Assembly: GCA_020466095.1 (NCBI GenBank)
Contig: CM035808.1
Span: forward strand, 38,910,395-38,974,394
Source of the DNA: Chlorops oryzae
Lineage: Eukaryota > Arthropoda > Insecta > Diptera > Chloropidae
Direction of reading: 5' to 3'
Length of the DNA stretch: 64,000 bases
Below are positions 1 through 10,445 of this stretch, piece by piece. Each line of letters opens with the position of its first letter. Positions within the stretch are counted from its first letter, which is position 1. Under the pieces are notes generated by a model. That model worked only from the letters and a program-made list of their open reading frames with translations. It was not told the origin of the DNA and made no database searches. The position numbers were made by a program, and so were the translations under genes.

Positions 1-2812
1 AGAGGATAATGTCTGATTTCGAAGAGCCTGGATATTCAACACACACAAAAATATGGAACCAGTTTTTATCAACTGCGCTTTTGATTGTAATTGCTGCCAT
101 ATGTTCGGATGTGTTGAATAATTGCTCGCATTCACGCGTTATTGGAAATCAGGCAAAACTTATGATCTCAAAAGAAGGCCAGCTCAGTTCAACAAAATCC
201 TCTGACAGTAGCAAAGGACGAACATTTCAAAAGGAAGTCTACCTGATTTTGGGCTTTTGTAATCTCTTAGCTGTTCCAAGGAATTATGAACGAGATACCA
301 GCAGTTGGTTAGGTCATTATTATCCTTCCAAGTTTGTACAAGATTAGGATATCTTCGGGATTTTTACTTTTAGCATTCGAAGTTCTTGCAATATTAAATA
401 ATTCAAAATTCTGCTCATTCAATTGACGATCTAAGAGCTCAACTTTGGATCTAAAGAGCAGGCCCCGATTTAGGGGGTAGCAAGTCCAGAGCGGCACTGT
501 AAGGGGTGGCAATACCACATTGATGTGCGACAACAGTGCCCCATTAGTGCCGGAAAATATTGTTTTTGCCCAAAGCGGCAATAAGGATGGATCGGGACCT
601 GCCTAAGGGGGATTCTCCTCTTGCAAAACATACATACATACATAGTCGAGCAACTTGTTGACTCTCCTCTCTCCGAAAAATGCGTGATTCGGTTAGATGA
701 AAGAATATCAGCAAAGAATGGGCCTCAGCGATGACTTTTCCCAGGATCAGAATGCCTGCAAAAGACTGCTGAGATCAAATACCCACACCTCAGGAGGAGC
801 CTGAGCGAATCCGAAAAGAGGTTAAAAGAGGCATAAGAAGACGAAGAGATGATAATCATTGCTGAGCAATCATTATAAACCGAAAAACTGTTCTCTTATC
901 CTTTGAAGAGGAAAATTTTTTCATCCTCGAGTACTTTTGGTACCTACTATAAAAGAAGCGAAAAATTTGAAAAATTCAGAATTTTCTTCGACAATTTGTT
1001 TCTTATGTTTTTAAAGAGGATTTCCAAAGGAGCATTCAAAATTAATCGCAATTTTTTTGTTTTCAAAATCAAATTGAAACCGTAATTAATTAATTACGCA
1101 GCACTCCGCGCCTGATTGATTCATTTCGACAGCGGAGCGCCAGGATCATTATCGCTATCGATATACGTAGATCCTAAAAATGCGAACGATAGAAAGGGCC
1201 AATAGAACGCGAACGGTCCTTGTGCAATTAAATTAAACGTCAATTGAAGGCCAAACAATTTACTCAATTCCATGCGGAAAAGTCGAAGAGAAAGAAGGAA
1301 AGAAAGCAACGCTTCTGCAGGAAAACGGATCGAAAGAAGTCGGCATTTGGCTGTGACCAGCTTTGTAGTTACATGCGCCGCCGGAACACCCAAAACGCAC
1401 TGCATTCCATCGCATTGAAGCACGCACCGAAGTAAAGTGGAGGAGCGAGGAAAATTATACGTTCCCAACATGCTGCTGACTGCTACGGCGTAATGCAATA
1501 ATTTATTTAGTGGTCGTGGCGGTTATTGCCGGGTGGACGGTGGCCGATGGACGGTGGACTGTGATTGCTGATTGCTACCGTTGCGCTCGCTACGTTGTTG
1601 CGGGGTTAAATGTTGCAAATTGTTGTTCCACAAATTGTTGTTTGAATTTTCTGTTTTTTTTTTTTTCAGTTCGTCTTGCGTGTTTTGTTGTTGTTGTGCT
1701 GCAATTTTCGCCTAATTGAAATATTAAAATGTGATAACTACTAGGTTCAGACAGCAGTTCACAAAGACCAAAATGAATGTAATAACTAAATCTAAGGACC
1801 TGGCCCGGGCGATTGAATGCCAGCTTTTCTGCTGGCGGTAATTTATCAATAATTATGTATGTATGTATGCATGAATATTCAAAATGATTCGAATTGAGTT
1901 TGCTTTGAAAATTCCACTGCTTCCTCGTTGTAATGCCAAAGGAATGAAGTTGTTCGAAAAATGTTAGCCCGTTTTGAATGAAGGTAAAATAAAAATAAAA
2001 AATAAAAAATAAATTGAGGGCGTTACGTTCCCATCATCGATTCTTTCGTTAGGGATTTTGCAGATTTTCTTCAAGGAAATTTTCATTAATTACGTTTCGG
2101 GTAAAGAAGCAAGTGGCGTGGCGTGGCATGGCACCTGTCTCATCGGAAAACTGCTATTGCCATGCCTTCCAGTTTGCTTAATTAATCAAAGTATGCGTGG
2201 GACAAGCGAAGAAATTCGCATTTTCGGCTGAGAAAATATTTCCTTTTTCAATTAAATAAAATTAAGCTTCAAGAACATATTAAAGGGTTTCGCCCGACAA
2301 TGACTCTTCGATTGACATATTGATGTGACTCTTAACCCTTTTTGTGAAATTGTGAAAATTCTTGCCAGCTCTGATTCGAGGACTCCCGCTGCTTTGCATA
2401 TGGATGTATGTACATATGTATGCATGTGTAATACGTTGTCATTATTGCCTTTCGTCTTTTTGTCGATATGGAAGCGCTCTCAGTGGGTGGCCTCATATGC
2501 CATTTCATGAATTGTTCATGTAATTATTTTTCAATTAGCTGATTTTTCCATGAAAAATATGCTTATGTTTTTGACATGTGCAATTTACCTACTGAAGTCG
2601 AAGGTGTCGAGGGGGTTAACGTATGCATAACATTTCAGCCCATAAAGAAGAAATCTGTATACCTGAATATTCAATTGAATTGAGGATAAATTTATTCGAA
2701 ATCTTTTCGAAATGATATAGAGAATCTAAGAGAAAACGATGGGAATGGAATTTATACAAACTTACCCCACATCACCTCAATAATCTATAAGACTTAATGT
2801 GATACAGTGTAC
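1..2812. other. Non-coding stretch upstream of the Runt-family last exon (probable intron)
   Basis: No convincing coding exon is seen. The open frames here (for example 9-347 and 1121-1498) have no recognisable domain or consistent codon use. Since the next feature is a last exon that begins with a splice acceptor at 3069, this DNA is most likely intron of that gene. It contains a dispersed repeat at 471-603 and otherwise AT-rich sequence. Confidence 0.5.
471..603 (+). repeat. Dispersed repeat, copy 1 (second copy inverted at 28962-29104)
   Basis: The block reading CCCGATTTAGGGGGT...GTGCCCCATTAGTGCC...AATATTGTTTTTGCCCA recurs in reverse complement near 28962-29104. The copies differ by substitutions and small gaps. 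The ends are GC-rich (GGCCCCGAT at the left, GGACCTGCC at the right), which suggests a short non-autonomous transposon, but no target-site duplication was established. Confidence 0.5.
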
Positions 2813-2814
2813 TC

Positions 2815-2946
2815 TCTCCTTGCGGACACACGTCTGAAGGAGTGTCCCTCTTAAACGGATCGCTTTTGGGAATGCTCTTGTGTTCCTGCTTCTCAAATAG
2901 TTTCCTCTCAAGCGGACATTTTTTTCGCTCCCGTAGATGTCCGCTT

Positions 2947-2977
<31 letters not shown>

Positions 2978-2981
2978 ACTG
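2815..2981. mobile_element. pogo/Tigger-like MITE with TA target site
   Basis: The termini are inverted: CAGTGTACTCTCTC at the left and, read in reverse complement, CAGTGTACCCTCTC at the right. Both ends then run into matching AGCGGACA/TGTCCGCT blocks. The element is flanked by TA on both sides (2813-2814 and 2982-2983). It is about 167 bp long with no coding capacity, and a GA microsatellite has expanded inside the right arm. The CAGT... termini with TA duplication fit the Tc1/mariner/pogo group. Confidence 0.7.
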
Positions 2982-3069
2982 TATAATATAACTTCAATGT
3001 ACATATATTCATATCCTCTCACATTACCTCTCACAATCATCAATTGATTTTTTTTTTTTTTCTTTTCAG

Positions 3070-4073
3070 AAAACAACCTCATGGGTGCTGCCGAATGGAC
3101 TGGCTACTCAACAGCACCGAACTCAAGTGTCACATCAACGTCTGCCTATCACCCGACGTACCATCACCACCACCACAGCACACATCATCACAATCACCAC
3201 CATCATCCTCATCATCATCACACTCAGGCGCAGCATACTGCACAAGGCTCCGTCGTATTGCCACCACCACCGTCCGCACCTGTTGCAGCACCAGCCCCGA
3301 ATCCATCCGCCGCCACATCGCTGTCCCACTACAGTAGTATGAGCGGCTACGACACCACGACGCTAGCTGCTGCCGATCATGCTGCGAATTTCCATTTACC
3401 CACCGTATTAACCGATATGCAACCATTTTGTGCATCACCCGGAGACTATCATCATACAAGCAGTTCAATGATGCCGCCACCACCGATTGCACAAGCACCG
3501 ATTTGCAGTCCCACATACGGATCGGTGAAATCCGACATTGACCCCCTCAGCGCGGGCTATGCATCGTACAATAACTGGTCGAACGGTTACAATAACTATC
3601 AATACGGAAGCTGCCCGGCCCAACCACAATATCCCAGCCACACAGCGCCGACCATGGTGCTCTATCCGCAATTGTATTCCACAGTCAATCAGAATCAAAT
3701 CCATCTGCATCTTCATGGCACCGACAAACTCGAACAGTATCTGAGTCCGGAAAATTCGCTCACTATCAGCTCGCTGAGCGGAAATCGTCCTAGCATCGAA
3801 ATCGGCATCGGGACGTCGGACCACGAACAGTCGACGGGCGTCATGCACGATGTCAGTCAAAGCAACGCTCTCGACGGACAGCATCATCAGCATCATTCCA
3901 TTCAACACGACACACAGCATCAGCACCAACAGCAGCAGCAGCAGCACTTAGAGGCCCAACAACAACAACAGCAGCAGCAACAGCAATCGACTGGCGATGT
4001 GGGCAGTGAGCAGCAGACAACGCGCGACGACGATGTTGTTGGGGATATGGGCGCGGTTTGGCGTCCATATTGA
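3070..4073 (+). CDS. lz: Runt-domain transcription factor, last coding exon (lozenge-like), partial
   Basis: This is the C-terminal coding exon of a RUNX-family transcription factor. A pyrimidine tract and CAG acceptor end at 3069. The exon opens with two bases of a split codon (phase 1) followed by NNLMGAAEWTGY and stays open for about 333 codons to TGA at 4071-4073. The final residues are GAVWRPY; C-terminal VWRPY is the Groucho/TLE-binding motif that defines Runt proteins. The exon carries His-rich tracts near its start, a Ser/Pro/Tyr-rich middle (NGYNNYQYGS, YPQLYSTVNQNQIHLHLH) and Gln/His repeats before the end, as expected for a transactivation and repression tail. The DNA-binding Runt domain is not here and should lie before the window. 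Lozenge is the best match by recall of the NQNQIHLHLH region; another fly RUNX paralogue is possible. The ATG at 3081 is internal, not the start. Confidence 0.8.
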
Positions 4074-4680
4074 CAACATGCCTTTTATCCGACTTATGGC
4101 GGCCACACGGCATCATCTGCACCTGCGGCCGCTGATTCCAAGACTTTTTTGCGCATCGAATTGGACTGAAGGAGACGACTGACAACCGAATGAACCGAAC
4201 GAACTGGTCTGAGCTAAGCCGAATCGACATTTCTACAAGGACCAACTTGTTTCGCTCACCCGCGTCTGATTGCAGCGAGCAGTTACCTTCGGACTCGAGG
4301 GCAGTTTCTGAAGAGAAATCGAATTTCCTTGATTTAGGTTTTAATGTTTTGTTAATGGTTTTTTTTTTATTTTTTTTTTATTTTTTATTATTATTTTTAT
4401 GATGCTGTTAGCTAGTTTAGCGTTAGTCAATCCGATGAAGACTCATTTTCATACAAAAAAAAAAAAAATACAAAAAAATCACGTCAAATGTAAATAGATT
4501 ATTTACTTTTAAATTGTTAACTTTTCTGTGAGATTCCACTGACGCAACAGGTAAATCCCCTACTGAAAGTACACACTGTACAGCTAATTTATATGATAAG
4601 TATGTAAATGTTAGAAATGGATGTTCATATTGTATATTGGTGTATCATTTTAGATAATAAAAAAAACTCTTTTAATTTTA
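4074..4680 (+). other. lz: 3'UTR of the Runt-family gene
   Basis: The sequence after the stop is AT-rich, with long T and A runs (4360-4395, 4456-4478) and no open frame of interest. It ends at the AATAAA at 4656-4661. The extent is inferred from the signal, not from transcripts. Confidence 0.55.
4656..4661 (+). promoter_or_regulatory. lz: AATAAA polyadenylation signal of the Runt-family gene
   Basis: A canonical AATAAA lies about 585 bases after the stop codon, within an A-rich stretch and followed by T-rich sequence. It is the first canonical signal downstream of the stop. Confidence 0.6.
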
Positions 4681-4825
4681 TGTTCGTCGGTTTGTGGAAC
4701 AATTGGAATAATTCTTGAAATTGGGGTTAGATTCTGAACGATGACGATCGATGATAATGGTAAGGGGGGTCTCAAATGGTCAAAAACATGCGCAGTTGAT
4801 TGAAACTGCTTCCATATGTTGGGAT

Positions 4826-5147
4826 GTCTTCTTATTCTTCTTCCTCTTCTTCTTCCCCTTCTTCTTCTTCTCCTTCTTCTCCTTCTCCTTCTTCTTCTTC
4901 TTCTCCTTCCTCTTCTCCTTCCTCTTCTTCTTGGTTTTCTTCTTTCTCTTCTTCTTTCTCTTCTTCTTCCTCTTCTTCTTCTTCTTCTCTTCTTCTTCTT
5001 CTTCTCCTTCTCCTTCTCCTTCTTCTCCTCCTTCTTCTTCTTCTTCTCCTTCTTCTTCCTCTTCTTCTTGCTTTTCTTCTTCCTCTTCTTCTTTCTCTTC
5101 TTCTTCCTCTTCTTCTTTCTCTTCTTCTTCCTCTTTTTCTTCCTCTG
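4826..5147. repeat. Long polypyrimidine (CTT/CTC/CCT)n microsatellite
   Basis: About 320 bases of nearly pure pyrimidine on the + strand, built from CTT, CTC and CCT triplets. Long open frames run through it in several frames on both strands, giving Ser/Leu/Phe or Glu/Lys homopolymers. These are artefacts of the triplet repeat, not genes. Confidence 0.95.
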
Positions 5148-5223
5148 CAGGCATTCCGATCCTAGATCATGTCATCGCTTTGACCCATCTTTTTGTTAAA
5201 TTTTTCACCTGACCGATCCACGT

Positions 5224-5367
5224 TTTTACACCCGTCGAGAGTATATTGCGTTTGTGTGGTTGTGTGTAACACCCAGAACCAGTCGAGATAGACCATACAA
5301 AATATATATAGAAATGATCAGCGTCACCAGGAGATTCGATTTAGACTTGTCCGTCTGTATGTCTGTC

Positions 5368-5402
<35 letters not shown>

Positions 5403-5997
5403 CTGTCTGTATGTCTGTCCGTCTGTCTGTCTGTCTGTCCGTCTGTCTGTCTGTCCGTCTGCACCGAAAAAAATCCGCCTGATCCGAAGATTGATAAACC
5501 CGTATCAATCCTCGTATAAATTGAAAAATATCAATTTTGCATTAAATAATATCAGACTGATATTTATAATATCAAGTTAATATTTTTTAATATTCCTCTG
5601 ATACGAAATTCATCAAATTGATACGGAAATGTTTTACACTTGCGTATCAATTTTTCTTATTAATCTTACATTTTCAATATCCGTGCAATTCTGGTGATAA
5701 ATTACATTTTTAATATCTTTTCCATATTAGATCAGTATCAAAACTATATCTTGCGTATCAATATCTCATAAATCTTATCAAATTGTCCTTTTTAGTATCA
5801 ATTTGAAATTTTTTCATTTCAAATATTGTCATGCATTCATGTCAAATTTACTTTTTTTCGTATCAAGCTTGACAAAAAAAAAGTATAGAATTGATACGAC
5901 AGGTAGTATAATTTTAATAATATTGCGTATCGGCTCACATTTGTAAGTGAAAAATATCAATATTGTGACGATTTCGTATACATTTTTTTTTCGGTGT

Positions 5998-6028
<31 letters not shown>

Positions 6029-6410
6029 TACAGTTATCTTATCGAAGGAGTTGAGCTGTCTTGGAAAAATTTGGTATGCGTGCTAATGGGGACATGAGTT
6101 AGAACAAGTTCGAGAATGGATCCGATCGGACCATTTTTGGGGGTACCTCCAGTACTAGGGTCTGTTACGAAAATCACAAAAACTGCTCTAAAACCTGAGT
6201 TTTTCAAGATATTTTGATGAAATTTGGTATTTGAACATGTTTAAAGGTAAGCAAGGCGTGGCCCAAGGGCGTTTTTCGAAAATTGTCTCCTACACCAGAA
6301 TTTCGTATGGGACTTGAACGAAATTTGGCATAAACATCCTCCCAAAAACTTTCCTTGATCGGTCCATTATTAAGGGTACCTCCAAGACTAGGGTCTGTCA
6401 CACTTGAGCT
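5224..6410. mobile_element. mini-me / DINE-1-like dipteran element with (GTCY)n core, split by a MITE
   Basis: The order is typical of the mini-me/DINE-1 (Helentron-related) repeats of flies: a GAGTATATTGCGTTTG-type start, AACACCCAGAACC, ATATATATAGAAATGATCAGC, then a (GTCT/GTCC)n array (5349-5461, resuming 5998-6028), then diverged sequence with GAAATTTGG motifs. Within the tail a block of about 42 bases (GGTACCTCCA.ACTAGGGTCTG) occurs twice, at about 6127-6169 and 6360-6401. No coding capacity. The right boundary is uncertain. Confidence 0.65.
5462..5996. mobile_element. MITE inserted inside the (GTCY)n array
   Basis: The GTCY repeat is interrupted by about 535 AT-rich bases that start CACCGAAAAAAAT and end ATTTTTTTTTCGGTG, so the ends are inverted copies of about 13 bases. 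The interior carries many copies of a GTATCAA/TTGATAC word in both orientations. It has no coding capacity. The target-site duplication cannot be read because the flanks are themselves repetitive. Confidence 0.65.
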
Positions 6411-7751
6411 ATTACATTGCCAAAAATTAAAATTCCCTAATATATTTTTCAAGAAATTAAGAGGTTGTTGGAAAAGGAATTTTATCCTTCAATTGAGCAT
6501 ATGTATACAAAATTATGCTCTCTCCAAGATTAAGATTAGACTTTAAATTTAAGATCTTAATACCCAAAGTTCTTGCCCCGATAATTATGCATTTATCCAA
6601 GATGAAATGATTAGGGAAAATGCAATCTGAGAAATGTTAATCCACGAGGATAAAATTTTGGGTAAAATTCTTTAAAATCTAGTGGTGGAATCTGCTCTCC
6701 CATCGACATGCCAACATCATCAACAATCGAGTCTGAAGCTCATTCGGTAGAGATCATAAAATTTATATTCAATTTCAAATGTTCAATGTGCAAATATCCA
6801 CAACAACCAAGAAAAGACTCTTATTTTTTTAGGCTCCTCCCGGATATCTATTTAAAACGAAACGGTGTAAAGCGTAAGTTTTTCCGTTTCTATCCATCTT
6901 AAACAATCCATATTAAGCAATCAGAAATATAGTCAATTAAAAAAAATTATTGCTATGCTGCAGCGTTTCAATGTCCCCCGAATTGAATAAACTGCGATTC
7001 CAAAAAATTTTCAATATTCTATGTTAAATAAAATTTCGAGAAGTTTAAAGCCACAATTACAGTGATCATTTATTGTACTTAATTAATATAAAAATCCTAG
7101 AACCAAAAAATTCGTTAAATTTATTTTATTTTTTTTCTTCTATGTAATTTCTTCTCTGGCCAATCAATTTCGAAGTTAAATTAATGAATTGCTCACATAA
7201 AATGCACATAACTGTGTGTCGGACATGGGAGAATAAAACAGACACTTAAAACTTTATTGCAAAATCATTAAATTTTGAATGAAACCTTAAAAACGCAAGA
7301 CACAAACGCGTTGCAAATGAATTGTAAATTTATAACCACAAAATGTCTGTCTGCCTTTTTGCATCACCATTTGCATTTGCATTCGTATTCGTGTTTGTAT
7401 CTGTGTGTTAGTGCGATGTACATATATATATGTAGATATATCTGCATGTTCAAGTGATGTTTATTTGGAAAAGTATTCTTCGATACTGTTCAAGTTTTGC
7501 TTCAGCTTATACGAGGGAAGATCAAAAAAGGGCATAGCACTATAAGCATAGTGATTCTGCCCCGGCAGCCGATTTCAACTTTAGTTGTTTTGCTGTTTAG
7601 GTAAATGCACAAAATTTAATATTCGGGAAGTTTTCGCTCTAGATCTCTTATAGTCCTTGAATATCCTTGAAAAAGGGGGTTTTTTAGAGAAAATTTTTTA
7701 AAAATCCTATCTAAGACAACTATAAAGATATAATGTTCATTCAAAAGCATA
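6411..7751. other. AT-rich stretch, nothing recognised
   Basis: No splice-compatible exon, RNA gene or clear repeat was recognised. The open frames are short (about 60 codons or fewer) and have no protein-like composition. Confidence 0.5.
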
Positions 7752-7753
7752 TA

Positions 7754-7936
7754 CAGTCAAAATCGATTATAACGATACCGCTTATAACGATTATCGGCTA
7801 TAGCGATGAACATTTATGGTAAAGTTTGGTTCGCTTTCTAATTCTTCTTAATTTCTGCTACCGGATATAGCGATTATCGGTTATAACGATAGATTTTTAC
7901 TGGTCCCTTCGACATCGTTATAACCGATTTTTACTG
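7754..7936. mobile_element. pogo/Tigger-like MITE with TA target site
   Basis: The left end is CAGTCAAAATCGATTATAAC and the right end in reverse complement is CAGTAAAAATCGGTTATAAC. That gives 23-base terminal repeats (through CGAT) with two mismatches. TA flanks the element at 7752-7753 and 7937-7938. The TATAACGA/TATAGCGA word recurs inside. At 183 bp it is non-coding and must depend on a transposase elsewhere. Confidence 0.8.
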
Positions 7937-7938
7937 TA

Positions 7939-10085
7939 TATAAAAAATTACTCAGAAAATATTACAAAAATATTTTTCAGGTAATTTTGCTAAAACCAAT
8001 CCATGCTCCCGTCCAAGGATTTTTTTTTCATAACAGTATTTTGTGTTGTTCGAGGTATGCTACTAGCTTAATTAAAATTCTCGAAAATGGAGTTTTATAC
8101 CAGGATTAAGTATGCTGGGTTTCAATACGCTCAGGCGCCTGCAACATCCTTAAAATTGGCAAGTTAAAAAAAATGAGGCATACTTCTCGGGTATACCTGT
8201 GATTGGTATGCATCGATATGGTTTTTTCGTATAGTCATATCATGTGAATTTGTGTAACAAACAACAAAGAAGAATAAAAAATTGCTTAATCCTACAGAAA
8301 AATCCAAATATTCCCTAATTCCTCAGTAGTACTTTTGCCAAGGCCTCACAAAAAAAAAAAAAAAAAAAAAAACACCTAGGAACACTTAGGGAGACTAAAC
8401 GAGTGATTAAAAAAATTATATCTGAAACAGAGTCCAAACAGACTCTGAAGGAGCATTCGAGGAAGCATGAAAGATAAATTTTGAGAAATCCTATAAATTA
8501 CACCTTTTCCATATGAGGCTCCGTGCTCTATTCTCCCCAAAAGACGATTCTATCGGAGCGTTTTAGAAGCACTTTCGCTTCGGAAAAGCAGTCTTTAATA
8601 GATCCGTGCGGACTCATTTGGTTGACTGGGCTGTTTTACGTAAATTGAAATACTCAAATGAAACATAAGACAAAACCAAAACGGATTTTCATGGTGCCAT
8701 CTCCAAAAAAAAATTAAAGAAATTCATCTTATTTATAAGCTGCATTTTGATATGAACATTCAGGACGAGTCTATGACGAATTAGAGACAAGAACAACACA
8801 TTATATCTACCATTAGAATTTCCATCTTTGATTCTTTTTGTTCATAATTAAGAAAATATTTTATTCTTCCCTCGTAATTAAGCAGAAATAATCATATAAC
8901 GACTACCGCTATAGACCCAACGCAATGATCGTGGAAGCTCTGCGGTCATGACGGAATATTCAAATTGAACACCCTAGAAAAGAGATTTCTGTGGTAAGAT
9001 TCAGATAAACATTCGCCAGCGAACGAACGTACCCGACGAGAAAAATTCGAGCGATAAGAACATTTGAGAAAACAAGAGTAGGTGGCAAAAAAAAAAAACA
9101 AAAAAAAATTTCATATAAAAATCCAGGTGAAAAGTTTTTAAGCTCACGAAAATAATTTGCAATGCCAAGTTTCATCATTTCATCAACAGAATTGAAGCCC
9201 CACAAGCAGCAGCAGCAAGCAGCAGCAGCAACGGCAGCAGAACTGCGCTCCGACATGAGGATCTGGCAATGCAAGGCGACCTCACTTTCGGTAATTCTAT
9301 CCACAACTTCGCAGTTAAAATTACAATCAATCCGAACGTCGATTCGGAGGGAAAACTTGCACGAGTCGAACTCATAATTCCCAGCTTGCGTATAAAAGTC
9401 ATCAACGTGCCAGCGAGCCCATTGGAAGTGCATCAGCATTGGAGTGTAAAATTGAAGCGACATGAAAGTCTCAACGCTCGAATCCTCATATCGAATTCGC
9501 AGGAGCGCTGAGCTGAGTTTGTTTTCTTATCGTGCGCAGAAGCAACCAACAACCAGCCTGGATCGATCAAGAAGTTCTGATGACAAAAATATATATACAC
9601 ATATATATTTATGTATTGTATATACCGGGCAAAAGACATGCACGCGCGACTGTTCGTCTCGGTTGGAAGAAAGAGGTTTCCATGCACGTGCATGCTGCAA
9701 TATATCGTCTCATCTTTGCGTCGCTCCATCGGGACCGTGTAAGTGATCTTCTTCCACCGGTCATACAAGAAGTGTGTGTACATTCGATCACCTTGCGGTG
9801 AGCAAACTTTCTTTCTAATTAGATTTCAAGCGACGGACTCCAAAGAAGCGAGCAGAACGTACTGAAGCGAGAGACGTAATGGGCACCAATATTTCCTCCG
9901 AATCGATATGGAACTCTTTTCAATTTAGTCTTCAAATGAATGTCATTTTTTCAACCCTTCATCAGATGAAATTTCTCACCATATATCTTTCCAATATTCC
10001 CAATCTGATTATTCTAATCAGGGATATATTTAAACAAAATAATAGGCCCCCTGTTTTTTTTTTTTAGGAAATCGACCCCTTCGTC
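7939..10085. other. Gene-free stretch
   Basis: Contains a poly(A) run (8349-8372), a short CAG/GCA run (9207-9240) and (TA)n runs near 9590. The overlapping open frames around 8960-9500 are caused partly by the CAG run. No domain, signal peptide or splice context supports a gene. Confidence 0.5.
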
Positions 10086-10263
10086 CAGGGGCGGACTGGG
10101 GGTCAAAGAGCACACCGGGCGTTTGAAACATGGGGCCCCGTTACCTAAGAAAACAAAAATATTTTTAAAAAAATCCTTACTCCATGAGTATTGATCCCAG
10201 ATACAGCTCACTGGGGGCCCACCGGTCATTTGCCCGGTTGCCCGTTGGCCCAGTCCGCCCCTG
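10086..10263. mobile_element. hAT-type MITE with imperfect 8-bp target duplication
   Basis: The ends are CAGGGGCGGACTGGG and CCCAGTCCGCCCCTG, inverted copies with the CAGGGGCG start typical of hAT elements. The flanking octamers are CCTTCGTC (10078-10085) and CTTTCATC (10264-10271), matching at 6 of 8 positions, as expected for an aged hAT insertion. Length 178 bp, non-coding. Confidence 0.75.
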
Positions 10264-10300
10264 CTTTCATCCTATGGAATCCCATTGAAAATTGCATATA

Positions 10301-10443
10301 TAGTCGAAATTCTCTATAACGAAGTTCAAGGGACCGGGAAAGAAATTCCTTATAGAGAGAATTCGTTATAAGGCGAAAAAAAAGTCCTTAAAAATGTAGC
10401 GAAAAATCCTTGAAAAGATTCGCTATAGAGCGAAATTCGACTG
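10301..10443. mobile_element. pogo/Tigger-like MITE with TA target site
   Basis: The left end TAGTCGAAATTCTCTATAAC and the right end in reverse complement (CAGTCGAATTTCGCTCTATA) are inverted relatives. TA flanks both sides (10299-10300, 10444-10445). GAATTCGTTATAAGGCGAA occurs internally. Length 143 bp, non-coding; same TATAACGA-type family as 7754-7936. Confidence 0.7.
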
Positions 10444-10445
10444 TA

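Noticed and set aside
3465..3947. 160-codon minus-strand frame opposite the Runt-gene exon
   Set aside because: Shadow of the real + exon, caused by its biased codon use and repeats.
4751..5212. Frames of 121-153 codons on both strands in the CTT-rich tract
   Set aside because: They are translations of a triplet microsatellite (poly-Ser/Leu/Phe or Glu/Lys) open in several frames at once.
8960..9463. 167-codon minus-strand frame
   Set aside because: No domain, runs through a CAG/GCA repeat, conflicts with three other frames, and has no splice support.
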